Shown here: one piece after another, positions 25,592 through 33,571 of the stretch
Position numbering within the stretch: position 1 is the first letter of the stretch
Layout: every line of letters begins with the position of its first letter
Assembly: GCF_007489275.1 (NCBI RefSeq)
Contig: NZ_VLNR01000055.1
Coordinates: 1-44,327, forward strand
DNA: 44,327 nt
Source: Aquimarina algiphila
GTDB taxonomy: Bacteria; Bacteroidota; Bacteroidia; Flavobacteriales; Flavobacteriaceae
Direction: 5' to 3'
Made by a program: the position numbers and the translations under genes
The notes under the pieces: generated by a model
Told to the model about the DNA's origin: nothing
What the model saw: only the letters and a program-made list of their open reading frames with translations
The model's database searches: none

Positions 25592-28372
25592 GCACTTCAA
25601 AAACTAAGCCATAGTTATACAAAAATAGGATTTAAACCATTGCAAACAAAGGTACGTCATATACTTTATTCACTAAGTTTTTCACTGTTTTGTATTTGTC
25701 AAACTGCTGCACAAGAAACAAACAAGACTAAAGAGGTACCTATTCCTGTAAAGGAAGATACCTTAAGAAAGACAGGGGAGAATATTAAAATTACTCCAGA
25801 AGAATTACTTGGTGAGAAAGCTCAGGATACTGTTAAAAACGATTCTCTTAATCAGGAACCACAACTTTTAACTGATAAAGTTGTCTACAAATCAACTGAT
25901 TATATGCAATTGAGTCGAAAGGAGAACAAGATGTATCTTTATAACGAAGCAGAAGTTCTTTATGGGGACATGCAAATTAACGCTGGATTTATTGTTGTTG
26001 ATAATAACAAAAATGAGGTTTATGCATACGGAATCAAAGATTCTTTAGGAGAATATACTCAAACTCCTATTTTTAAACAAGCGCAAAATGTTGTAGAACC
26101 AGATTCTATTAGGTTTAATTTTGATACTGAAAAAGCGCTTATATATAATTCAAAGACAGAACAAAATGGGTTTAAGATCAAAAATGAGATCTCAAAACGA
26201 GAAAATGACTCTGTAATTTATATGAAAAATGTAAAATTTACTACTTCTGAGAACATTGAAGACCCAGAGTATTATTTTTACGCTCGTAGAATCAAATTTG
26301 TACCAAAGAAGAAAATTGTAACCGGACTAGTCAATATGTTTATTGCAGATGTTCCTACTCCTTTGGGATTACCTTTTGGATATTTTCCTTTAACTGAAGA
26401 TAGAACTTCAGGATTTATTATTCCGAGTCCCGGAGAAGAGAATAATCGTGGGTATTTTCTTCAGAACGGGGGATATTATTTTGCATTAAGTGATTATGCA
26501 GATCTTACCTTACTTGGTGATTATTATACCAATGGCAGCTATACTTTTGCTGTAGAGTCTTCTTATGCATTACGGTATAAGTTTAGAGGTAACTTAAGAT
26601 TTAGGTATGAAAATAACCTTACCAGCGAACGAGGATTTCCTGATTTTGCAAAAACCACTACTTATAATATTCAATGGTCTCATAGTCGAGATGCAAAAGC
26701 GAATCCCAGTTCGAGATTTACAGCTAATGTGAATTTTGGTAGTAGTGACTTTTTCCAACAGTCCACAAATCAATTAAACACTGGTAATTTCCTGAATAAT
26801 CAATTGAGTTCAAACGTTTCTTATTCAAAAACTTTTCAAGGTGATCCGCAAGTTAATTTTACTGTTGCTGCAACTCATAATTCTAATACAAACACAGGTG
26901 TAGTTAATCTATCATTACCAAATGTTAATGGTAGTATATCTAGAGTATTTCCTTTTGCTCCAAAGGTTGGTGTAAAAAAAGGTATTATACATAACATTAA
27001 TGCACAATATACTTTTACCGGTCAAAACACTGTTCAAACTACAGATGATGACCTATTTACTGCAGCTATGTTTAAAAGAGCTAGAGCAGGAATGCGTCAT
27101 ACGATTCCTATAAGCACTAACTTTAAGTTATTCAAATATTTAAGTGCCAGTGCAGGTACACAATTTCAAGAAAGTTGGGTTTTTGAAACGATAAAGCAAG
27201 ATTTTGATCAGGAAGCAAACAATGGTGCAGGAGGAGTAGTGCGAGACACCATTAAAGGTTTTGATTCTTTTCGTACTTATAATTTTTCTACAAGTATAGG
27301 AACAACCATCTATGGAACCTTCAACTTTAAAAAAGGAAAGAAAATCGAAGCGATTCGACATACAATGAGACCATCGATTAGTTATAGTATTAATCCTGCA
27401 TTTGATGGTTCTTATGTACGTTTTGAGAACCCTGAACCAGATGATCCTGACACCGAAATTGATGAATCGGCATTTGAATATTCTAGATTTGAAGGAGGAT
27501 TTTTCTCACCCCCAAGTAATGTGTTTTCTAGCAGTATTGGTTTCACTTTAAGTAATAATCTCGAGATGAAGGTTAAAAGTAAGGATAGTACAGCTACAGA
27601 GTCTAAAAAAATTACTTTATTGAATAACCTTAACTTAAGTACTGCCTATAATATTGCTGGAGATTCTTTAAAACTTAGTCCATTATCTATCACAGGTAAT
27701 ATTCCTATTATTCAAAACAAGTTAGATATCAATTTTAATGCTCAACTCGACCCTTATGCATTAGATAATAATAATCGTAAGATTGATGTATGGAATATAG
27801 ATAATGGTGGGAGTCTTTTTCGTTTAACCAGAGCTAGTGCTAATTTTGGATACTCCTTTACCAGTAAAGATTTTGAAAAAGGACAAGTAAACGAAGACCC
27901 TCTTGAGAATCAAAACTTCAGGAATGGAGGAAGACCTGATGACCTCTTTGGAGGGGTTACAGATTTTGGAGAAGCAAGGTCTTTTGATAGAGATAAAAGT
28001 AACAGAGATACAAATAAAGACGTAAAGGACTATAACTATAAAATCCCCTGGAACCTACGTTTATCTTACAATGTGAACTATAGTAATAGTGCCCGACAGA
28101 ATGAAATTTCGTCTCATTCTATTATGTTCTCAGGAGATATAGAACTTGCACCACGATGGTCTGTAGGTGCATCGTCTGGATATGATCTCAAAAATCCAGG
28201 GTTTACTTTTACCAATTTAAGATTTCAGAGGGATTTAGAAAGTTGGGTAATGAATTTTAATTGGATTCCTTTTAGTGAAAGAACATCTTGGAACTTCTTT
28301 ATTGGAATTAAATCATCAGTATTAAGTGATATTAAATGGGATAAAAGAAGAGAGCCAGACAGGCAACTATAG
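25589..28372 (+). CDS. lptD: LptD/OstA-like outer-membrane LPS assembly protein
   Basis: Up to 927 residues. The N-terminal region (about 90-250) is an OstA-like beta-jellyroll with Y-K-S-T-D-Y-M and VLYGDMQINAGFIVVDNN; the rest (about 260-920) is a beta barrel of alternating strands ending in a Trp-rich closing segment (SWNFFIGIKSS). It inserts LPS in the outer leaflet. There is no ATG until residue 107. Candidate starts are TTG at 25589, or TTG at 25640, which directly begins a signal peptide (LQTKVRHILYSLSFSLF). The family lacks the disulfide Cys pattern of E. coli LptD, normal for Bacteroidota. Confidence 0.87.
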   Translation: MALQKLSHSYTKIGFKPLQTKVRHILYSLSFSLFCICQTAAQETNKTKEVPIPVKEDTLRKTGENIKITPEELLGEKAQDTVKNDSLNQEPQLLTDKVVYKSTDYMQLSRKENKMYLYNEAEVLYGDMQINAGFIVVDNNKNEVYAYGIKDSLGEYTQTPIFKQAQNVVEPDSIRFNFDTEKALIYNSKTEQNGFKIKNEISKRENDSVIYMKNVKFTTSENIEDPEYYFYARRIKFVPKKKIVTGLVNMFIADVPTPLGLPFGYFPLTEDRTSGFIIPSPGEENNRGYFLQNGGYYFALSDYADLTLLGDYYTNGSYTFAVESSYALRYKFRGNLRFRYENNLTSERGFPDFAKTTTYNIQWSHSRDAKANPSSRFTANVNFGSSDFFQQSTNQLNTGNFLNNQLSSNVSYSKTFQGDPQVNFTVAATHNSNTNTGVVNLSLPNVNGSISRVFPFAPKVGVKKGIIHNINAQYTFTGQNTVQTTDDDLFTAAMFKRARAGMRHTIPISTNFKLFKYLSASAGTQFQESWVFETIKQDFDQEANNGAGGVVRDTIKGFDSFRTYNFSTSIGTTIYGTFNFKKGKKIEAIRHTMRPSISYSINPAFDGSYVRFENPEPDDPDTEIDESAFEYSRFEGGFFSPPSNVFSSSIGFTLSNNLEMKVKSKDSTATESKKITLLNNLNLSTAYNIAGDSLKLSPLSITGNIPIIQNKLDINFNAQLDPYALDNNNRKIDVWNIDNGGSLFRLTRASANFGYSFTSKDFEKGQVNEDPLENQNFRNGGRPDDLFGGVTDFGEARSFDRDKSNRDTNKDVKDYNYKIPWNLRLSYNVNYSNSARQNEISSHSIMFSGDIELAPRWSVGASSGYDLKNPGFTFTNLRFQRDLESWVMNFNWIPFSERTSWNFFIGIKSSVLSDIKWDKRREPDRQL

Positions 28373-28454
28373 ATTTAAGAAATTTAAATTTATTAAGTTC
28401 TACATTTATCTCATGACATAGAATAGAAATAAATAGTATTAAAATTCCCTTCTC

Positions 28455-28835
28455 ATGAAAAAAATAATAACTACATCAAAAGCACCAGCTCCAATAGGCC
28501 CTTATAATCAAGCTATTTTAACTGGTAACACATTATATACATCTGGCCAGATTGCTATTAATCCCGAAACAGGAGAATTGGTATTAGATGATATCAAAAC
28601 AGAAGCAGAGCAGGTAATGCAGAATCTAAAAGCTATATTAGATGAAGTAAACATGACTTTTGAAAATGTGATAAAAACCACAATTTTCTTAAATGATATG
28701 AATAATTTTGCTGAAGTAAATGCAGTATACGGAAGTTATTTTAATGAAGATACTGCTCCAGCAAGAGAAACCGTAGCTGTTGCCGCTTTGCCTAAATTTG
28801 TCAATGTAGAGATTTCTGTAATTGCAGTACAATAG
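28455..28835 (+). CDS. ridA: RidA family enamine/imine deaminase
   Basis: 126 residues, the full family length. It hydrolyses reactive 2-aminoacrylate and related imines to keto acids. The signature PARETVAVAALP (about 102-113), with catalytic R104, and TSGQIAINP (about 29-37) are intact. It lies 82 nt after lptD and ends in a perfect terminator palindrome. It may have a separate promoter; a weak TACATTTA lies near 28401. Confidence 0.93.
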   Translation: MKKIITTSKAPAPIGPYNQAILTGNTLYTSGQIAINPETGELVLDDIKTEAEQVMQNLKAILDEVNMTFENVIKTTIFLNDMNNFAEVNAVYGSYFNEDTAPARETVAVAALPKFVNVEISVIAVQ

Positions 28836-28859
28836 TTATATTTTTATATATCCATACTA

Positions 28860-28896
28860 AAAAAAACCAGAGTATAGCTATACTCTGGTTTTTTTA
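28860..28896. terminator. Bidirectional terminator after ridA
   Basis: CCAGAGTATAG followed by CTATACTCTGG (28867-28888) is a perfect 22-nt palindrome, flanked by six A on the left and a T run on the right. It can serve ridA on the plus strand and the HTH gene on the minus strand. Confidence 0.88.
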
Positions 28897-28977
28897 GTTT
28901 CTGAAAAGTAATAAAATTTAAATATTGCTTTCTATGAAAGTATTATTGAACAATTAATTATAAAATAACAAGTGTTA

Positions 28978-29250
28978 TTATCCTACAAATGGGTTTAGTT
29001 CATTTGATTTCTGATCTGTAGTATAAAATCCAAATTTAAAACCAACCACCTCTGCATATATAAAACTTTGGACCGAGATATCATATGTTATTGGAGCATT
29101 TAATTCCTTCATAATATTAATCAGACGATACAATTTAGTCTTTGAAATCCCAAGTTTGGTTGCCAGATCATCAGGTGTCCCCGTAGCTTGCAAACGTATA
29201 AGTTGATCCATACGTTGTATAAGTTCTATTTGTTTAATGATAATATTCAT
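28978..29250 (-). CDS. Small HTH DNA-binding protein
   Basis: 90 residues. A predicted winged/HTH_11-like domain covers about 12-55 (IQRMDQLIRLQATGTPDDLA then GISKTKLYRLINIMKEL), followed by D-I-S-V-Q-S-F-I-Y and VGFKFGFYT. It is only the DNA-binding half found in larger WYL/HTH regulators, with no ligand domain. Similar stand-alone proteins are common in Bacteroidota; some sit next to small peptide genes, but none is evident here. It stands alone, ending in the bidirectional terminator, with a perfect hairpin 136 nt upstream of its start. Confidence 0.78.
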   Translation of the reverse strand: MNIIIKQIELIQRMDQLIRLQATGTPDDLATKLGISKTKLYRLINIMKELNAPITYDISVQSFIYAEVVGFKFGFYTTDQKSNELNPFVG

Positions 29251-29385
29251 AATAAATCCTACATATTAAAAGGATGAGATATTCTTATGTTCATTTTTTA
29301 GTGCAAGTATGGAAATGATTTACGTTTTTGATATCCTTTTATATCTTTCAAATGTAATAGTCTGAGTAAGGTAAATACAAGGGAA

Positions 29386-29415
29386 GTAAGTCGTATTTTA
29401 TCAAATACGACTTAC
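29386..29415. repeat. Perfect 13-bp inverted repeat
   Basis: GTAAGTCGTATTT (29386-29398) and AAATACGACTTAC (29403-29415) with a 4-base TATC loop. Neither side has a T tract, so it is unlikely to be an ordinary terminator. It may be an operator upstream of the small HTH gene or part of a structured leader or small RNA. Confidence 0.6.
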
Positions 29416-29493
29416 ATAAAACAGAATAACTCTCTGATTATCAAAAAACAAAACAAACCTGTTTAAAAACATCTTTTATGACGGTATAAACCC

Positions 29494-29528
29494 AAAAAAG
29501 AGAGGAGAATTTAGCTCTCCTCTCTTTA
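29494..29528 (-). terminator. Terminator of the norZ operon
   Basis: AAAGAGAGGAGA (29497-29508) pairs perfectly with TCTCCTCTCTTT (29516-29527), 7-base loop. On the minus strand a T run follows (complement of 29494-29499), 55 nt after the stop of the 4-TM gene. Confidence 0.85.
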
Positions 29529-29582
29529 ACCAGCTTCATTTATTACTATCGATCAAGTGATATTAAAACAACTAATCCTGAT

Positions 29583-30038
29583 CTAAGAATGATTTTTTAT
29601 TTTCTTTTTGAATAATATTATTTGCTTATAACCAATATACAATAAGAGAAATAATTTACTTATTTCTAAAACAACATATATGATATGTTCTGTATTTGAA
29701 GGTGATTTCCCTCCATTAATCACTATTTCTGCATACGCATCAAGAATCGGTAATAAATAAAAAGATTGAATTATTATAATTATAAAAAGTACCAGCAATC
29801 CCAAAAATAGTTTTGAGTCTAACTTCTTAATCCTAACGATTTGTAACGCAAAAAACAAACTGAAAAAAATTTCGACTTTATTAAGTGCTCCAAAAACTAT
29901 TTTTCCAATATCTACCCCAATGGCAGTAGTAACAGAGGGAGCTTGAAATTTTAAGGGTGCCTCCATAAAGCTGATTGCTAATAAAAAGCCAACCCAAATA
30001 AATGTCAAAACAAAACTATGGTCATATATCTTTTTCAT
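29583..30038 (-). CDS. Four-TM membrane protein downstream of norZ
   Basis: 151 residues with four hydrophobic helices (about 8-25, 52-68, 77-97, 119-140). The segment ISFMEAPLKFQAPSV after TM1 and K-V-E-I-F-F-S-L-F-F in TM2 are the conserved-looking parts. It starts 18 nt after the norZ stop and shares its terminator, so it is co-expressed with the NO reductase. I do not recognise a named family; an assembly or quinol-binding accessory role is inference from position only. Confidence 0.75.
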   Translation of the reverse strand: MKKIYDHSFVLTFIWVGFLLAISFMEAPLKFQAPSVTTAIGVDIGKIVFGALNKVEIFFSLFFALQIVRIKKLDSKLFLGLLVLFIIIIIQSFYLLPILDAYAEIVINGGKSPSNTEHIIYVVLEISKLFLLLYIGYKQIILFKKKIKNHS

Positions 30039-30056
30039 CTATTAATGATTTTTGAA

Positions 30057-32279
30057 TTAGTTATCCCTAGGAAGCATACATTTTAGAGTTTCTTTAATAG
30101 TAAACCAACAAAAATACCCTATTCCTACAGAAAAAATTATATCGCCTATAATACGTAACCATTTTATTACCTGAAATGATGGTGAATATAACAACTCAGA
30201 ACTTCTTGCATACCAATATCCTTCTTTAATTGAAGCCAATGTCTGCAAAATACCTTGTGGCAAAAGACTAAATACTACCATAGCAAGTAGGCCTATATTT
30301 AATGACCAAAATGAAATTTTTAAGACTTTATCATTCCATTTTGTCTTAGATATCATTCGCAAAGCAAAAAGTATTAATCCCATTCCTAACATCCCGTATA
30401 CACCAAATAAGGCAGTATGTGCATGTACTGCAGTAGTATTTAGTCCTTGAATATAATACAATGCAATAGGAGGGTTTATCAGAAAACCAAATACTCCTGC
30501 TCCTAACATATTCCAGAATGAAACAGCGAGGAAAAAATATATTGGCCATTTATATTCTTTTACCCATTCTTTTACTTTTAACAAGTTCCAATTTTCCCAA
30601 ATTTCATAACCAATCAAAGTAAGAGGTACAACTTCTAATGCACTAAATGTTGCTCCCAATGCAATTGCATGTACAGGAGTTCCTGAAAAATATAAATGAT
30701 GTAATGTTCCAATAATACCACCCGAAAGAAATATAATCGCGGATAAAACAGTTACTCTACCTGCGGTTTTTTCTTTTATCAATTTCATCTTTGTAAACAA
30801 AAATGCTATAACTACTGTAGCGAAAACTTCAAAAAAACCTTCTACCCATAAATGAACCAACCACCATCTCCAATAATTTATCACAGATAAAGATGAATTT
30901 TCTCCATACATTAAACCTGAAAAGAAAAATGCACCAATAGCGATTACTGATATCAAAAACAAAATTAGCAAGTTACGTGTGTTGTCTCTACGTCGTATCC
31001 CTACAAGTATGTGTCTACCTACTAAAAACACCCAAAGTACCAGACCTACAGCTAACAATATTTGCCAAAACCTACCTAAATCCATGTATTCATACCCTTG
31101 ATGACCAAAGAAAAAATTGGTAGTTAATTCTAAATATTGTTTAACTCCAAGCCACTCTCCTACCATAGACCCTAATACCACGATAAGAATTGCAATAAAT
31201 AAAAAGTTTATTCCAAATTTCTGGAACTTTAACTCTTTATTACTAACTAATGGAGCTATAAATAATCCCGTTGATAACCATGCCGCAGCTATCCAAAAAA
31301 TTGCCAGCTGTGTATGCCAGGTTCTACTTATTGTATATGGAAGGTATTGAGATAGTTCGAATCCAAAAAATGCTTGACCTTCTACGCTATAATGAACAGT
31401 TATAATGCCAAGAACTACCTGTAGCACAATCAGAAAACTAATCACAAGAAAATATTTTAAGGTAGCCTTTTGAGATGGAAACAACTTTATTTTGGCTAAA
31501 GGGTTTATATCAGGAATTTGATCATCATTCTCCTCATTATGACTACTACGAATATGATACCAAACCATAATCGATATAAATAGTAAGAGTAAAACAATTG
31601 AAAACCCGGACCATATCTGAGCATCCATGGTGATCGTATTATCAATTAAGGGTTCATGTGGCCAATTAGAAGTATATGTAATATTATCTCCTATTCTATT
31701 TGTAGATGCAGCCCATGAAGCCCAAAACAAAAATGCATTAAGATCATCCAACTTAGATTCATCTGTCAACATTTCTTTTGGTATCGCATATTCTTCATGC
31801 CCATTTGAAAAAATATCTTTATAATGAGCCGAATTTGAAAGAATAGCTTCTTTTCTATCCAACGTGATCGTGATATTATTCGTTATAGAGTCATATGTAT
31901 TTGTTTTAATCTGACTTATCAATCTTCCTTTTAATAGCCCTTTATCTTCCAAAGAAAGATTATCATAATATTTTCCGTAAGGAATAGACCATTTATCTAA
32001 AAGAAATACAGCTTCTTTGTGAATCCAATCTGCCGACCAATCGGGAGCAACATAACTACCATGTCCCCAAATAGAACCAACTTCCATCCCTCCTATAGAT
32101 TCCCAAACATTCTGTCCTCTTTGTATATTTTTTTTCGTAAACAAAACCTCATCTGTACCTTCTATCATTACTTTTTCTGGTATTGGAGGTTTTTCTTGAT
32201 ATATCTTAACTCCCACCCAAAGTAATGCTGCAAAAGAGAGCACTACAATTGTGATAAATCCTATCCATATTTTTTTCAT
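30057..32279 (-). CDS. norZ: Quinol-dependent nitric oxide reductase
   Basis: Single-subunit qNOR of about 740 residues that reduces NO to N2O with electrons from quinol at the inner membrane. The ATG at 32279 begins the first TM helix (MKKIWIGFITIVVLSF); an in-frame start 36 nt earlier is unneeded. The N-terminal periplasmic cytochrome-like region (about 30-220, GQNVWESIGGMEVGSIWGHGSY) is haem-free, as in qNOR. The catalytic core has the conserved HTQLAIFW, HLWVEGFFEVFA (His and the Glu near FeB), GTLHHLYFSG and HAHTALFGVYG segments. It is controlled by a predicted FNR/DNR-type promoter. No norC is present, as expected. Confidence 0.95.
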   Translation of the reverse strand: MKKIWIGFITIVVLSFAALLWVGVKIYQEKPPIPEKVMIEGTDEVLFTKKNIQRGQNVWESIGGMEVGSIWGHGSYVAPDWSADWIHKEAVFLLDKWSIPYGKYYDNLSLEDKGLLKGRLISQIKTNTYDSITNNITITLDRKEAILSNSAHYKDIFSNGHEEYAIPKEMLTDESKLDDLNAFLFWASWAASTNRIGDNITYTSNWPHEPLIDNTITMDAQIWSGFSIVLLLLFISIMVWYHIRSSHNEENDDQIPDINPLAKIKLFPSQKATLKYFLVISFLIVLQVVLGIITVHYSVEGQAFFGFELSQYLPYTISRTWHTQLAIFWIAAAWLSTGLFIAPLVSNKELKFQKFGINFLFIAILIVVLGSMVGEWLGVKQYLELTTNFFFGHQGYEYMDLGRFWQILLAVGLVLWVFLVGRHILVGIRRRDNTRNLLILFLISVIAIGAFFFSGLMYGENSSLSVINYWRWWLVHLWVEGFFEVFATVVIAFLFTKMKLIKEKTAGRVTVLSAIIFLSGGIIGTLHHLYFSGTPVHAIALGATFSALEVVPLTLIGYEIWENWNLLKVKEWVKEYKWPIYFFLAVSFWNMLGAGVFGFLINPPIALYYIQGLNTTAVHAHTALFGVYGMLGMGLILFALRMISKTKWNDKVLKISFWSLNIGLLAMVVFSLLPQGILQTLASIKEGYWYARSSELLYSPSFQVIKWLRIIGDIIFSVGIGYFCWFTIKETLKCMLPRDN

Positions 32280-32312
32280 TATTCTAGTTTTTGTTTTTAT
32301 AAATTTTAGAAA

Positions 32313-32357
32313 CAAAACTACTATCGGTAACTGCTTTGATTTTATGATTCAAATCAT
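32313..32357 (-). promoter_or_regulatory. norZ promoter with FNR/DNR-type box
   Basis: ATGATTCAAATCAT (32344-32357) is a perfect palindrome matching the FNR/DNR pattern TTGAT-N4-ATCAA except for its outer bases. On the minus strand a -7 box TAGTTTTG lies at 32313-32320. A start near 32308 places the palindrome centre at about -42, the class II activator position. The ATG follows about 29 nt later. Confidence 0.7.
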
Positions 32358-32379
32358 GTTGAATAAATGTGTGAAACAA

Positions 32380-32697
32380 TTAATCCCTTCCGATTATTTC
32401 TATCTGTATTTTATGAATATACTTATCTAAAGGAATTTGACAAGCCAATCTGTTATCTGGGTAATACTCCAATTGATCTTTTAATATTTTTTGCTCTAAT
32501 TCATTAGAAAACTGAACAGAATTCATTGATGACTTGATTCGTATATGACAAGTGCCACATAAGCCTTTACCTTTGCAATCACCAATATCATCAAATAACT
32601 CATTGACTAATAACTCTAATAGAGATGGATATTCAGATCTTCTAAAATTTAAAATATGACTATCCCCAATAGAATCTACCACTGATATAAAATACAT
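32380..32697 (-). CDS. 2Fe-2S ferredoxin
   Basis: About 105 residues from the ATG at 32697; an in-frame ATG at 32721 adds eight residues that do not belong to the fold. The plant-type [2Fe-2S] cysteines are DCKGKGLCGTCH plus LACQI, spacing C-x5-C-x2-C-x35-C. It is a soluble electron carrier. It ends 100 nt before norZ on the same strand, and shares the divergent region with a cupin. It may feed electrons to NO or nitrogen-oxide chemistry; the partner reductase is not in the window. Confidence 0.88.
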   Translation of the reverse strand: MYFISVVDSIGDSHILNFRRSEYPSLLELLVNELFDDIGDCKGKGLCGTCHIRIKSSMNSVQFSNELEQKILKDQLEYYPDNRLACQIPLDKYIHKIQIEIIGRD

Positions 32698-32748
32698 ACT
32701 ACCATATTTAACAGCATGCAAACTACAACACTAAGTATATTTTGATTT

Positions 32749-32792
32749 ATGATTCAACTCATAAAACAAAAAGAACAATGTTTATACTTTTG
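32749..32792 (+). promoter_or_regulatory. Cupin promoter with FNR/DNR-type box
   Basis: ATGATTCAACTCAT (32749-32762) differs from the norZ box at one of 14 bases. A -7 box TACTTTTG follows at 32785-32792. A start near 32797 puts the box centre at about -41.5 and leaves about 21 nt of leader to the ATG at 32818. Half of the palindrome is weaker here. It may also serve the ferredoxin on the other strand. Confidence 0.65.
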
Positions 32793-32817
32793 AATTGGAT
32801 AAATAAAATATATAGAT

Positions 32818-33156
32818 ATGCATTTGACTTCATTACTTAAAGACGTAACCTACGGAGAGAAAAAACCTATACTTACAAAATTAATAGAAAACGACGCTAC
32901 CAAAGAAATTAGAATTGTTTTCAAAAAAGGGCAAGAAATGAAAGAGCATAAAACTAAATTTCCCATAACCGTAGAGGTTTTTGAAGGCGAAATAGGTTTT
33001 GGTGCCAATAATATTACTTATGTACTTAAAAGGGGTGATATTATATCTCTTGATCCCAACGTAAGTCACAATCTTATAGCTGCAGAAAATAGTATTATTA
33101 GGCTATCTCTTTCTATGAAGGACACGGTTGAAAGAGTGCAAAAAGTAAATTTATAA
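32818..33156 (+). CDS. Cupin-domain protein
   Basis: 112 residues, one small beta-barrel cupin. The first half has K-G-Q-E-M-K-E-H-K (metal-type His), then TVEVFEGEIGFG; the second has LKRGDIISLDPNVSHNL with a second His. Such proteins are common in NO/anoxia regulons of Bacteroidota. It is divergent from the ferredoxin and driven by the FNR/DNR-like promoter. It ends 3 nt before the stop of convergent mgsA. The metal and substrate are unknown. Confidence 0.83.
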   Translation: MHLTSLLKDVTYGEKKPILTKLIENDATKEIRIVFKKGQEMKEHKTKFPITVEVFEGEIGFGANNITYVLKRGDIISLDPNVSHNLIAAENSIIRLSLSMKDTVERVQKVNL

Positions 33157-33159
33157 AAT

Positions 33160-33522
33160 CTAAAGGCCTTTTAAAAGTAATTCTGCAGTAGCTGGATTGG
33201 TAGCAAGGGGAACATCATAAACGTCACAAAGTCTCATTAACATAAAAATATCAGGTTCATGTGGGTGTTTTGCAAGAGGATCTCTAAAAAAGATAACCAT
33301 ATCCACTTTCTTCTCTGCTACTCCTGCAGCTATTTGAGCATCTCCTCCTAATGGACCTGATAACAATGCTTCTACATCGAATCCCGCTCTTTTAGCTTTT
33401 TCTCCTGTAGTTCCTGTAGAGATCAGTTTTATGTTCTTAGAATGGAGAATCTCTTGATGTTCATTTAGAAATTGAACCATTTCTGCTTTTTTCCCATCAT
33501 GAGCAATTATAGCTATAGTCAT
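33160..33522 (-). CDS. mgsA: Methylglyoxal synthase
   Basis: 120 residues, cytoplasmic. It converts dihydroxyacetone phosphate to methylglyoxal and phosphate, an overflow bypass of lower glycolysis. AHDGKKAEM (8-16), STGTTGEKAKRAGF (about 36-49), SGPLGGDAQIAAGV (about 55-68), FFRDPL and HPHEPD with the catalytic residues are all present. It lies 49 nt after pfkA, so the two are probably co-transcribed. Confidence 0.94.
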   Translation of the reverse strand: MTIAIIAHDGKKAEMVQFLNEHQEILHSKNIKLISTGTTGEKAKRAGFDVEALLSGPLGGDAQIAAGVAEKKVDMVIFFRDPLAKHPHEPDIFMLMRLCDVYDVPLATNPATAELLLKGL

Positions 33523-33571
33523 ATGTGTTTTTTAATATGTAACTTCTCTTTATAAGTTTTACAGTAGATTC

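Larger units (their letters stand above)
29251..29582. other. 332-nt intergenic region with two hairpins
   Basis: No credible gene. It holds a perfect 13-bp inverted repeat (29386-29415) and a terminator for the NO operon (29494-29528). No small peptide gene with a plausible start was recognised between them. Confidence 0.6.

Noticed and set aside
28978..29250. Regulator of a class I lanthipeptide or small peptide cluster
   Set aside because: Similar HTH proteins sometimes neighbour peptide genes, but no Gly-Gly leader, Cys-rich core or modification enzyme was seen in 28836-29582.
29386..29415. Intrinsic terminator
   Set aside because: The stem is perfect but no T tract follows on either strand.
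32344..32357. Origin-type or recombination site
   Set aside because: It is short, symmetric, placed about 42 bp upstream of a predicted start, and repeated before a second gene; a regulator box explains it better.
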